A stretch of DNA of 64,000 nucleotides from Spirogloea muscicola (Eukaryota; Streptophyta; Zygnematophyceae; Spirogloeales; Spirogloeaceae), in the NCBI GenBank assembly GCA_009602725.1, contig WELB01000001.1, positions 873,453 through 937,452 of the forward strand. The letters run 5' to 3'. The notes under the pieces are model-generated. The model had not been told where the DNA came from and did no database searches. It saw only the letters and a program-made list of their open reading frames with translations. This document shows positions 42,370 to 54,000 of this stretch, piece by piece; the first letter of the stretch is position 1; every line of letters starts with the position of its first letter. Position numbers and translations under genes: made by a program.

Positions 42370-44467
42370 TTACACCGCAGTCGATTGGATGACACCCTTT
42401 CTGTTACAAATACATGTGGGAAAATGTTCTTCTGCCATACTTGTGATGATACTCCTGAGCTTGATGAAAAGCTGCCTTGATCCAAAAATAAGTTTATATA
42501 CTGCCGAAACTGCAAGAGAGATAGCCAGAAACATCTTCAGATGTGAGCCATTGGCCTGTATAGCTGAGTTGTAAGGAAGATCATGAACATACACAGAATG
42601 CCTGTGGTTGTGTCTTGCATGATTTGTACACATGTCTTGCTTTGAGTGCACATTTACAACATCAAAAATGTACTGCAAGCATTGGAATGGAAATAGAGCA
42701 ACTGAACTGCAAGCAGCAACTGAAAGAAGTAAGAGGAAGAGTGCCGGACCTTACCTGCCAAGAATGATAGCGTTGTTGAGAGCGCAGCAACTATCAGAGC
42801 CTTGGCAGCCACACCATCGGCATCTCATCAGCTGCTTGGTCTTGACACCAGTTGCCGACCCATCACTGTCTGGTGGTGGCCTACTGCTCGCTGGTGGCCT
42901 ATTGCCTGGCAGTGGCATATCGGTCACAATAGCCTTGTCATCAAAGTGATTGGGAACAATCTCGGGCATCGACTGGAAGTTTGCCCGCTGCTCGACGCAC
43001 TCGTCAGCCCGTTGTTCCAGCTCCCTCAGGTCGGGCTTGTTTCCAACGTGGCCTTCGCAGCCCTCTGGAGTTGCACCAGCAGGCAAGATCTTTACTGAGC
43101 CCGCAGCCTCCTCAAGAGGCCTCTGGTCCTTTACCACAGGTGAGTGCTGGTTATTGCTAGAGGCGCACTGAGGGTCGTTCTCCTCGGCACTGCTGTGCTC
43201 AGCGGCATCAGACTTCCTTCTCACTGTGGCGCTGGCCCTCGTGGTATTTGCAGCAGGGTGCCACACAGCGAGATTGTCAGCGCCGCTGCCCACATCAGCA
43301 GCATCTTCTGACTGCAAGTGCTGATAGCCACTGTCTGCAGCTGGAGTGCTTTCGTGTTTTGAGAAGGCACCATTTACCGCCTCGCCGCTGTTATCGACAA
43401 AGTCCAGCCGCCTGGCAGTAGTTGCCGGCTCAAGTCCCTTTCCCACAGTGTCGGCATCTGGAAGGGCGCCGAGAGCGGCAGGCTCGGCTGTGACTGAGCT
43501 GAAGTCCTCCAAGCTGGGTGGTGACACCGCGTGCAGTCGGATCACGGAGCAGGGCGACTCCTCACCCTCCATGCCACCGTCTTTCGCCCCTCCCGCCACT
43601 GGAGCCGCTTCTGGAGGCTTGCTTATGCTGACCCTGCTTGTGTCGGCGGCGGTTGAAGGAATGACCATACCCTCCTCCTCCTCCTCCTCCTCCTCCTCCC
43701 CCTCCTCCTCCTCCCCCTCCTCCTCCTCCTCCTCCTCTATCCCCTCAGGCAAGCTCGGCAGGCTGGGCTCGTGCTCGCCGCCCTCCTCTTCCTCCTCCTC
43801 CTCCTCCTCCTCCTCTACATCCTCCTCCTCTGTTCCCTCAGGCAAGCTTGGCAGGCTGGGCTCGTGCTCGCCGCTATTGCGGGCGAGGCCATCACCGTCG
43901 TCCTTGGCGTTGCTGGCTGCTGCCCATTTACGGGTGTGCTCATCCTCTGCTCCCTGGAACCACTCGATTGACACGGACGGCTCGTTCACCGACGTGCCAG
44001 CACGAGTCGTGCCATCGGCCAGCCGCTCGCACGCACCCCCGGGCTCGCTATGGCTGGAGTCTGGCATAGGCCACGCAGCATATGCAGCATTAGTTGTGGG
44101 TCACTGCAGCGGCCATCTGCGGGCTGTCCTCGCTGCTAATGCAGTGCCCCTGACGCTGGCACACAGCAGGGCTGCGACTACAATGCTGCCCATGCCTCGT
44201 AACATGGTGGGCATGGCCAGGTCTGGAACCCAGTTGATGTCGCCCATTGCCGGGCTCAGCCGAGCACGCCACAATGCAATAGCAGCAGAGGAGTTGGGCG
44301 GTGCGGGGCTCGCCTCCAGCACCAGCGGCCAGGCGAGCCTCGCGGCGCTGCAGCAGCAGGACGGTGGCGAGCTCCACAAAGGGCGCCACGGTGAGCGGGA
44401 CGAGCGCGGCGGCGCCGAAGGCAATGACCGCCCCGGCGATGGCCTCGCGGCGGCTGGCCCCGCCCAT
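42370..44467 (-). CDS. unassigned acidic protein with possible membrane segments
   Basis: Not recognised. The long open exon 44067-42751 encodes about 430 residues with two Glu runs, each preceded by the same GEHEPSLPSLPEG-(T/I) segment, a tandem duplication. It ends with a small Cys/Trp cluster, MRCRWCGCQGSDSCCALNN, before a canonical donor (GTAAGG). Upstream, 44467 to about 44330 reads MGGASRREAIAGAVIAFGAA and LVPLTVAPFVELATVLLL, a likely signal anchor. A further hydrophobic stretch (GSIVVAALLCA) lies near 44190. Downstream, 42540-42370 reads MFLAISLAVSAVYKLIFGS then ends ICNRKGVIQSTAV-stop. I could not find splice sites that join all three in frame, so the extent is a proposal and the long exon alone is the firm part. 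Could be two genes. Confidence 0.45.
43660..43880 (-). repeat. GAG-coded poly-Glu tracts with duplicated flank
   Basis: On the plus strand two CTCCTC(n) tracts (about 43670-43735 and 43785-43830), each next to the same GGCAAGCT(C/T)GGCAGGCTGGG segment. In-frame on the minus strand as Glu runs. Typical of replication slippage combined with a segmental duplication of about 100 bases. Confidence 0.85.
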
Positions 44468-44479
44468 GTCTCAGCCCCG

Positions 44480-46640
44480 GGCTGCGGCGGAGGGGCAGGC
44501 AGGCCCCCCCGACAGGAGAAGCGAGGGGGAGAGGGCAGGCAGGCAGGCCGGGCAGGACGAGCGGGCCAAGTGGGCGAAGGCAGGGGGCGCAGTGGGGACA
44601 AGGGGAGGCGCCTGAGTGAGAGCGAGAGTGGGGCCTTGGGGGAAGAACGCGGCTGCTGATACGAAGGGGCTGTTGAAAGCAAGCTGATGAGTCCATCCAG
44701 GAGAATTCTGCAGATGGGGCGGGTTTGGCATCTACATTGCGGAGCCGCAGTGCTGGAGGCGGGACGACAGATGGGAGGGGTGGGGGGGACCTCTTGGGCT
44801 CTGGGCTCACCGGTTACCGGCTCTACGTTTCTGTCAACTCTTCTCGGGCTGGCTTGCCACAGCCCTTGCCCCTCCCCATCTCTTAATATACACGCATTTG
44901 CTTTTGGAAGCAGCCGCTTCTTCCACGCGAGCTCTTCCATTCAGGGAAAGAGATTGGAGGAACAGAAGAAAGGGCTCGCCCGTTGAGGATAGGGGCTGGA
45001 CAAGCCAGCCCAAAAAAGAATGAACAAAGAACGAGAAGGGGGCCAGAGGAAGCCAGAGGAAGCGCTAAGAAACCAAAGCACACAAAGAAAGAAAGCAGCT
45101 ACAAATCACTCAGTAACCCCTGCTAAGCAGCCGCAAATCAGAGAGGCTAGGGTCCTGGAAGTGGGTCCGAGGAACGGATTCCTTTGAGCGAGCCGGCAGC
45201 CCAGCGGCGGGATGGGCGGTGGCGCGCTCTTCGACAGGGTGACAAGATTTAGCAGGAGCCGGGAAGAGGAGAAGCCCGCAGTGCCCCAATCGAGGAAACG
45301 AGAAAGGCGAGGGGGGGGGACAGTTGGGGGCGGCGCCGCCGGGCGCAGGGAAGCCCCATCGCCGGCGCTGGTGGGCGGGGGGGAGGGAGGGAGTGGAAGT
45401 GAGAGGGAAAACAACTCCTGCACTGGAAAGAAGGCAAAGCTGGGAGTGGGAGGCGATGGCCGTGAGAGGCCAGCCCCAGTTGGGGACGATCAAAAGGGGA
45501 GGGGGGGGAGGGAGGGAGAAAGAGAGGGGGGGAGGAGGGCCCCACCTCGGGCCGCCAAGAGCTTGACCGGGGGGGTGGGGGGGCGCCACCCTCCGTGTGC
45601 TTTGGTTTCTTAGCGCTTCCTCTGGCTTCCTCTGGCCCCCTTCTCGTTCTTTGTTCATTCTTTTTTGGGCTGGCTTGTCCAGCCCCTATCCTCAATGGGC
45701 GAGCCCTTTCTTCTCCGTATCTCCGCCCTGCTCGCCACGCTGCCACCACGTGTCCCAGGCCTCCCCACGCCCCTCCTTCCTCCCCGAACGATCGCCGGCG
45801 GAGCCGCGCTCCTGCCTCCCCTGTGTGTTTCAATCTGCTGTAGGTTATGTAGATTTTTAGATGTGCTTGCCTTTGTACCTGGCCATTTGGCCTACATTTC
45901 TTTCTAATACACGATCTCTTTCCCGTGGGTACTAATGTCATCTTAGGTACCTTAGATTAGGTCTCCGTATTATGTAGCATTGTTTAGTCTGCACTCGACT
46001 CTGCCTGAACAATGTATTGGCTTGAATTGGCCTCCCTTTCAATTCATGCGCCCCGCGCGCCTTCTCTCTTTCCCTGTGCTTGCCTTTGTACTTGGCCTTG
46101 GCCTTCGTTTGTTTCAAATACACGAAATATTTCCCTTTCGCCACTAGCTTTTGCCTGAACAACTCACTAGGATATTGGCCCACCCTTTCATCTCCTGCGC
46201 ACTACGCCAACGGGCGTAGCTTTGGCTTTTGGACATTGTCCATTGGTTTTGGGCTGGCTTTGCTCCTCTTCTTCTCTCTGGGCGAGCACTTTCTTACTTA
46301 TGGGCGAGCGATGTCCTCTCCACCACCCCCCCCCGAAAGCTGCACCAGAAAGCTGGTCGAGCCTTAGCTGGTGGCACAAGGGCTTGTGAAGTTGCCATCC
46401 GTTTTTCGGGAAATAGTTAACGACCTCTACTTGCTGACTCACTTTACTGAGCGGGTCAGCTCAGCAGCAAGTGCTGTAACTCTATCCATGTGCTTGCCGT
46501 TGTACTTGGCCGCTCAGGCCCTCCATCACTCGAATGACACTATTAACCCTTGCACACTTTCATCATATGATCACGGGCTGCTATCTCGCAGCATTTTTGC
46601 TGGTGCGCTCCTCAGATTGCGGCTCTTTTAATGCAGCACC
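44480..46640. repeat. cluster of retroelement tails and RT ends in both orientations
   Basis: Pieces: tail + 44835-44890; tail - 44960-45105 (CTCGCCCGTTGAGGATAGGG, hairpin, GAACGAGAAGGGGGCCAG); RT end - 45110-45170; a G-run-rich unassigned stretch 45240-45590; tail + 45595-45715; tail of the other subfamily + 45830-45920 and 46075-46130; tail + 46235-46310; RT end + about 46335-46450 (KLHQKAGRALAGG-like). The G-rich part at 45310-45590 contains many GGGG runs. Confidence 0.7.
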
Positions 46641-47584
46641 CACCTCTGCTGGTTGTCCTGCCCCCTGAAATCCTGCATTTCCCTTTGAATTGGTCGCTCA
46701 CATTCATCGCCCCTTTCTACTAAGAACCAACCTATCCCTCTCGATGCTCCAGATTAAAGTAGTGCTATGCCATCGCCCTTGCCACAGCTCTTATTGTGAA
46801 ATGGACTTGAGCTCGCCCTTGTTGTCTCCCATGCTTCCTGCATCACTTGTCAGTCACTCCAGCAGGTTTGAGACGACTTTCTGCACACCTCCAGGGCTCA
46901 AGGACCAGCCATAGAAATGCCCCTCCCATCGTGGGTGTAAGCACAGCCATGCTCAATATGCCAGTGTGGCACACCTCCAACAACTCTCGTGTAAGGTGAC
47001 CTGCATCTACACTTTTCCGTGCAACACTTAGCAGATTAAGCCAGCCATTATAGCCTGCCTCTAATAGAAGTACAAATCACATGGTCTTCCCAGTACACAC
47101 AGCTATCAATAAGACATACGACCTTTGCCATTCCTGCAGAGAACACCAATATGAAAGATCCATACCACATCATTGAGACGCGGTTTTCAGCTAAACCTGC
47201 AAGAGATTTGAAGTGACAGCAGGCATGCGTTTTTAAGTAGTTATCAGCAAAACAATTGGAGTTTGGCATCATAGGAATGCAGGGGCTGCTGAGGCAATAA
47301 GATAGTCACGACAGAAGATTGATTAAGATAAATATCTGTCTGTCTCAATGAGTCCCTATAACAACTCAGTTGGATCTGTATGCCAACTAAAGTGGCTACA
47401 CTCGCTTCAGTCCAAGACTGATTATCGCATTTCAGCACACTCATAAGAGCACCAAGAAGAAGTGCTATGCATCTACTGCATACTCTGTACTGAGTTAGCT
47501 CAGGACCAGGTCAAAAGGATCCGCCGTAACAACCACTCGTTCTCCATGAGAAACACCCACCATGCAAGCTTGTGTGATGCATTC
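46641..47584. other. no recognised gene
   Basis: Ordinary-composition sequence with short frames only. The right part should contain the 3' untranslated region of the methyltransferase on the minus strand. Confidence 0.5.
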
Positions 47585-49994
47585 TCAGACCTTGCTGCAA
47601 TCAATATACCAAACTCGGCGAGGCTCGCATGGCGGGTCGCCTGACGTAGTTGAAACAGGGGCACCTGGGCCCAGCTCCCGCCCGTACATCTCAGAGGCCT
47701 CGCGCGGCTGCCAAGCACAACCTGCAGCTGTCAATGACCATCACCAAGACTCATGGCAGCTGCTTGCGAATGTTGCATCAGTCGTGATCCTCAAGTGCAA
47801 GCTTAGGACTGCAACCATGTTGATTATACATGTCAACCTGTCGACTTCGTCTCCCTTACTCAAGAACAATAGATGTGTAATGTTCTAACATCCTTCAGAC
47901 AGATCTGATATAACTGGGCATTCAAATGTAAGACTCAAGAAATATCATGAAGCTACTCTGGGCAAAAGCTGCTTCAGGTGAAGGAGAAGCAGCAGGCTTA
48001 GTCCTTGATACTCGTAGGAACAATCAATCAGTCAAAGAGATCAAGCAAGCCGGGTCAAGGGCACTTCACAGAGGAGATCTTCTCAAGCTTCCAATTGTAC
48101 TCCCTGAAGTAGCCCTCAGGATCGTCGCAGCCCCATTTCCACGATCTCACCAGTTCCGACTCGCTTTCACTGCTCCTTTTAAGAACCGCTGCCGATATCT
48201 AGCAATGTGCACATTGGCTATGGTTAAGATGTCTGAAGAATCAATGAAAGTCACTCGTACCACGATCTGACAGGAACTCTGATGAAAGGGGCCATATTGT
48301 GTTATGCTGCCACAGCAGGGGCGAGCTGGCCACAAGGAGCACCTACACCAAACTAGATTAGTGACGCATTGAGGGCATGCTCCGTCAAGATATTGCGAGT
48401 CCAGTGTGAGCTGCACCTTACTGCAGCACATTTTATTCGGATTAAGGATATGGAGCAAGGTAAGATACGGAGCAAGGTAAAAACGATACTCTAAAAGAGA
48501 GGGCAAAGAAAGCGCAAGACACGTCAATGAATGAGGAGTAAGGAGCGAGAAAAGACAGGCACACCCCAGTGGCTATGAGCCGGGAAGTCGAAGTAGACAT
48601 GCTGCTGATGCCGCTGATAAGCTTGCTCACCGATTCAGGCTGGAGGTACCTGGAAGCACGACAACGCGTGATAAAAGCTTGGTTGTGTTGGGTCTGGGGA
48701 CAACGTGTCAGAACACATTGAACATCGAGGACACATCCAGTCACATCCTGCCACAGTCCACTCGTCTGTCCAGAACATGCAGAGTCCGACGACAAGACGG
48801 GAAGATCAAAGCTTAAGTAGGCACAAGACAAGTACTTCGTGGTACAGCACAGTGGCAGGCAGATGACATTCTCACATCAGGAGGCCCTCAAGCACCCATG
48901 TAGTCCAGGCGCTGCTGTCAAAACCCCGCTCCCGCAACTTACTCTGCCACCTGTCCGTGCCGACACTGACAGCGACAGCAATCCTCTCCTCTGCAAGAGT
49001 GACAGGAAGAAGCATGCCACTCTCCTGAAGCTGCGAAAGAATCCTGGCTTTTTCCTTGAGAACATTCGGCTTGTCCACCATGAAGAGTACGTTGGCTGGC
49101 GGCTTAGGGCTGCAGCGGCCACATAGCTTGCATTAAACGACACACATACACCTTGACAAAGTAGTAGCTCCCAGACTATGGGTTCTGGGTTAGGCAACAC
49201 ATTCACAGGTAGGTGCAGATCAAGGATCCGCGTTGTGGTTTTCATACTACCATTTGATTGGCTGAGAACGGTTAGAACCGTCCTTGTGTCACTCACTTGT
49301 CCCCCGCCAGGATGCTGGGAAGCCGCCAAGGTCGAGCGTCCATGCCGCACCCTAAGATGACGACCTGGGAACGGCGTGGAGCCTGCACGTCGTCAACCTG
49401 GCGGCAGAGGCCTTCGAAGGCCTGCAGGGCCTGGAGGAGAGCGTCGTCAATCCACTTTGTCCGCAGCGCAAATCGTGCCGGATCATATCCAGCTGCAGCT
49501 GCAACCAATGCAGCGCCCGAATAGATCGCTTCAATTACGAGGCATCACAAGCGAATAGCCTGGCATTCAGATGCTCCCGAGCCAGCAAGCGATTCGACGT
49601 CTCAGCCTGGCGAGCACGGCGGCATGCGGCAGGATGACGATCTATCCTTAAACCACCTGATCTATCTACAGTAAACAATCATCTTAATGATCATCCCACT
49701 CCAAGAAAATCAAAGTCTTGATGGAGAATAGGTTCTTTTCGAAGTTTCTTTCCAAATAGCTACCAGTGTCTTCTTGGCTATGCACTTGACACCTCATGTG
49801 GATGTTGCATTCTGGCTTGGCCGGCAGCATGGGCCAGGAGGCCCACCGCGTGCGCGCTGCCGGGCCAGCGCGACGGGGCCGGCGAGCGGCGCGGCCAGCG
49901 GGTCGCGGAAGAGCGCGTCGGGGCGCTCCGACTCCGCCGCGCGGTACGCCGCGATGGTCTGCGACGAGAAGGACACCACGTCTGCACGGCGCAC
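47585..49994 (-). CDS. SAM-dependent methyltransferase of the leucine-carboxyl-methyltransferase (PPM1/TIGR00027) type
   Basis: O-methyltransferase fold related to LCMT and to the bacterial/mycobacterial 'putative SAM methyltransferase' family; substrate unknown. Pieces on minus: 49994 to about 49835 (DVVSFSSQTIAAYRAAESER then PDALFRDPLAAPLAG), about 49510-49306 (LRTKWIDDALLQALQAF, then QVVILGCGMDARPWRLP, the SAM-binding GxGxD motif), about 49085-48875 (VDKPNVLKEKARILSQL, KLRERGFDSSAWTTWVLEGLLM), about 48650-48575 (ESVSKLISGISSMS), about 48160-47950 (WKWGCDDPEGYFREYNWKLE) and about 47712-47585 (EMYGRELGPGAPVSTTSGDP ... WYIDCSKV-stop). The order matches the family from the N-terminal DPLA to the C-terminal 'GCDDP...GW'. 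Exon ends are approximate and the start may lie upstream of 49994. Glycine-for-alanine and the DDP loop are family-typical. Confidence 0.8.
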
Positions 49995-50224
49995 GCCGCG
50001 AGAAGAATACTATGAGCAGCCACATTCTTTGCAACCTAAGATCTATCTCAGTCACAACCTCCGGGAATGAGCTCGAGCGGCCGTCAGAGTGAGCAGCCGT
50101 CAAAGCGAGTGGCGTCCCATTTGGCGACGCCGCCGCGATCGCCGGACCTTTGAGCTCGCCGTAGCGACCGCCGTCCGGCGCGCCGGCTGCGGCGCCGCCG
50201 CCGCTGCCGCGGCCCGCCTCGCCC
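49995..50224. other. methyltransferase upstream region
   Basis: G+C-rich with GCCGCC runs at the gap edge. No separate gene visible. Confidence 0.4.
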
Positions 50225-50695
50225 NNNNNNNNNNNNNNNNNNNNNNNNNNNNNNNNNNNNNNNNNNNNNNNNNNNNNNNNNNNNNNNNNNNNNNNNNNNN
50301 NNNNNNNNNNNNNNNNNNNNNNNNNNNNNNNNNNNNNNNNNNNNNNNNNNNNNNNNNNNNNNNNNNNNNNNNNNNNNNNNNNNNNNNNNNNNNNNNNNNN
50401 NNNNNNNNNNNNNNNNNNNNNNNNNNNNNNNNNNNNNNNNNNNNNNNNNNNNNNNNNNNNNNNNNNNNNNNNNNNNNNNNNNNNNNNNNNNNNNNNNNNN
50501 NNNNNNNNNNNNNNNNNNNNNNNNNNNNNNNNNNNNNNNNNNNNNNNNNNNNNNNNNNNNNNNNNNNNNNNNNNNNNNNNNNNNNNNNNNNNNNNNNNNN
50601 NNNNNNNNNNNNNNNNNNNNNNNNNNNNNNNNNNNNNNNNNNNNNNNNNNNNNNNNNNNNNNNNNNNNNNNNNNNNNNNNNNNNNNNNNNNNNNN
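50225..50695. other. assembly gap (N run)
   Basis: 471 uncalled bases directly followed by a CT microsatellite, which probably caused the gap. Confidence 1.
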
Positions 50696-50779
<84 letters not shown>

Positions 50780-50820
50780 CCCCCCCCTCTCTCTCTCTCT
50801 CCCCTCCTCCGTCCCCCTCT
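50696..50820. repeat. (CT)n microsatellite
   Basis: CT repeat of about 80 bases, a C run, then more CT. Same type as at 1-110. Confidence 0.95.
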
Positions 50821-51078
50821 CTCGCTCCCTCGCCTTTCTCCCCCCGCTATCCACCGCCCACCGATAGTCGCGCTCTCCTCGTCCCTGTCCCTTTGGACCT
50901 CTGTCCACTCTTAAGCCTGTCCCTGCTGGCGAAGACACCACAGAGCAAGCACGAAGGAGGTCTCTCCACAATTGTCACACTCTCTTTTGCCAAGGCCCAC
51001 ATATGGAGCAGCTGCACTGACGCACCCCTGCGGGAGGGCGACCTCTTCCGTAACAAGCACGGCGCGTGCCAAAGCCAC

Positions 51079-54000
51079 ATGGGCGTGCACAGTCTCTGGC
51101 AGGTCCTGGAGCCCGTGCGACGGCGGCTGCCGCTCAGTGCCATTGCGTGAGGGCCCTCACATCCTCCCCAAGAGCTCGGCCAGTTCCGGCCCTGCATGGC
51201 AGAGCCTGACAATCATGAAGATCTGGTGCAACCGCGCATCATGCAGGCCTGCATGCACGCAGGGCCGTGATGCCCGACACGCCTGCAACGGCAATGGTGA
51301 CGGTGCAGGAACCAGGCGCTGTGCATCGACCTCTCCTACTGGCTTCTGCAGCTCGGCAGCGCTGTCGGCAACGCTGGCAGCCATGGCAAGCCGCACCTGC
51401 GGGGGCTCTTCCACCGCCTGCGTGCGCTCATCGGCCTCAACTGCCGTGTCATCCTCGTCGCAGGCACGTGCACCTAAACTGAGATATACACCTGCAAAAT
51501 TCATCCAAGAATAGGTATTAGCTAAAGTTTCTGGATATTGAAGGCTTAAATCTTTCTGACTTATCAGTTCGACGGCGTGGCCGCAGCAGCTCCATCAGTG
51601 TTGCTGGTATTTGACCAAGTTGCACTGATAGCACTTGTTGAGCGGCGCTTGGAAGCAGACGGCGACGTGCCAGCCATCAAGCAGCCCGAGTACCAGCTGC
51701 GGCAGAAGCTCGGCGCTGCAAACGCATCCCGCGGCCGCGGTGGCAGGGCCCCTGGAAGGCCGCTCCACACCCAGGCGGCCAGCGGTAGCCGCACCCAGCA
51801 CAAGCGGCGGGCGGGCTCCGACTTCGGCCGCATGGTGGAGGAGGCCAAGGCCCTAGCTGCAGCTCTTGGCATTCCTACAATCACCAGGTCGCCCAGATAG
51901 GCCATGACATTGCCGCGCCCGCTGGCCCGCCGTCATGCATGCATCATTATCGTGCATGCATCTTCTTTGCAGAATGATGTGCAGCAGGTTGCGCCGCAGT
52001 CATGAGCAGCTGGGCAGGCTCGCTGCATCTTCCATATGATACCAGTCGCAAAATTCCAGAATGGCAACCTGACTCGCCTCAACTCCTGCGCAGCCCGGAG
52101 GAAGGAGAGGCGCAATGCGCAGCGCTCATCCTGTCTGGCATCTGCGTGAGCCATTCATTCACTTATCCTCCTCCAATGAGCAACCTGCCAAGTCCGTTGT
52201 CACCACTGCTCAGCATTGGAAAGCATTGGAAGGCTGCGTCAGGTTGCTGCAAGTCGGATGCGTGTTGCAGGATGCGTGTTGCACAGGCGACTCGGACGCG
52301 TTCCTCTTTGGTGCAACCGTTGTGTACCGCAACATCAGCCTGTCAGGTTACTGTTCCTTCAGACTCACAATATGCAAAGCTTTACGGCTAAGAAGCTGCC
52401 TTGCCCTGTTGTTGAAGCCTGCATTGATCATCTCATCCCGCTCTTGTAAGTCAAGTCCACCTTGCTGCTAGACAGCAACTTGCCATTGCCGCATTGCTCG
52501 GCCAAGGTTTAGCACGTAACAGTCTTTGGTGCACAGTCCCCATGTCTCTGACGGTCAGCCATGCGGGGGCCCTCGCGGTCGGTGGCAGACAACTGCGTGG
52601 ACGCCTATGCCATGGCTGATGTCCGGAAGCATCTCGGGCTGGGCCGCGAAGCGCTGGTGAGCTTGCGGAAGCCCTGGCTAGCTCCTGCTGGTGCTCAAGC
52701 CTTTCTCCTTCAGCAAGAGCTGACAGACTTCGGTGCTGCCACCAGACATTTGTTAGGCCTCGATCGACAGTAGCCCCTTGTTGGCGCTCTCACAGTCAGA
52801 CTCCCTGATCTTGGAACCTCAGTGCTCACCCATTTCAGATTGCGCTCGGGCTCCTCCTGGGCTGCGACTACCACAAAGGCGTCCAGGGCGTCGGGCCGGT
52901 AAGGGCAGCCCTGCCTTGTGGAGACTGCAAGGGCCTATGCCAAGCCTCTGTGATTGCCTTAAGCTTGCCTTCCATATCCCATTCCACTCTGCCTTGTGTT
53001 GCAGGAGCCGCACTTCACCCTATCTAGTTCTGTGTACTGTGGAGGTTGTGTTGTGGCCAAGGAGTCAAGATAGCGTCAAGCCACTGATATGCTGTGTAAT
53101 TGACACAGGAGAAAGCGATGAAGATCGTGCAGCACATTGGCTGCAAGGCAGTGTTGCCATGCATACGGGCGCATGGTGTAGCGGCCATTGCGGCAATGGC
53201 GAAGGACAAGACGAAGCCGCCAATCCTTGATACATCGCTCGGCCCTCTCAACGTCCATGGCCATTCGAGCGATACCGTGGGTGAGCGAGGCCTCTGGCTG
53301 TCCTTACAACTTGCTCCAAGCTACCTCCATTAGTGCATTCAGGGACTTTTGCTTGTTTTTGCAATGCCGAGAACCGAGTAGTCACAATTGGTTGTGATAC
53401 GGTAACTTGACATGCCCAGGGCCTGTGGCAGCGCAGCAAACGAGGCAATTTTGAGTGCGCTGGCCATTGATGCCTTCTTGGAGCCAAATTGCCTTGCTGC
53501 TGGCTCGAGCTTACTTAGGTGAGCCACCGTTTCTACGAACATATACATCGAGGGCCGGCCTTGAGATCTTCTGAGGAGCAGTCATTCTGGATAAGGTCTT
53601 GGTCCAAAATCATGAGGCTTTGCAATGATGGGCCAGGTCAACATAAAGTTTCTCAAGCAAGCTCAATGCCGTGCAATGTGTTTGACCTATATGCCATGAG
53701 CGTACAGGTCGAAGAAGTAGCAACGTGGAGCTAGCAAGACGACTTGCAGATTGCGCAATGACTACTAGCAATGCCCAAGAAGGAATGATGGGAGTTTGGA
53801 CTCTAAAGCCTTGTGCACACAGGAGGTATGCTGAGGAGCCAGGCTCGTCGCCCGACCTGGCGGCCATCACGCGCTTCTGTGAGATGCACATGGAGTGGCC
53901 GCCAGAAGTCACGGGTTTGCTTCCATGACTTCACCAAGCTCAGGTTGTCTGCCTGACAGTGCAATCGAGGGGCTCATAGTACGTGAACACGCAGTAACAA

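Noticed and set aside
43346-44659. 437-codon plus-strand frame rich in Ser/Pro
   Set aside because: Its serine runs are the complement of the Glu (GAG/CTC) tracts; the minus strand has a proper donor site and a more protein-like composition.
45249-45941. 230-codon minus-strand frame
   Set aside because: Composed of repeat tails and G-rich sequence; no family pattern and low-complexity composition.
50089-51150. Long frame through the second N run and CT repeat
   Set aside because: It is an artefact of Ns and a dinucleotide repeat; only the last part (MGVHSLW) is real coding.
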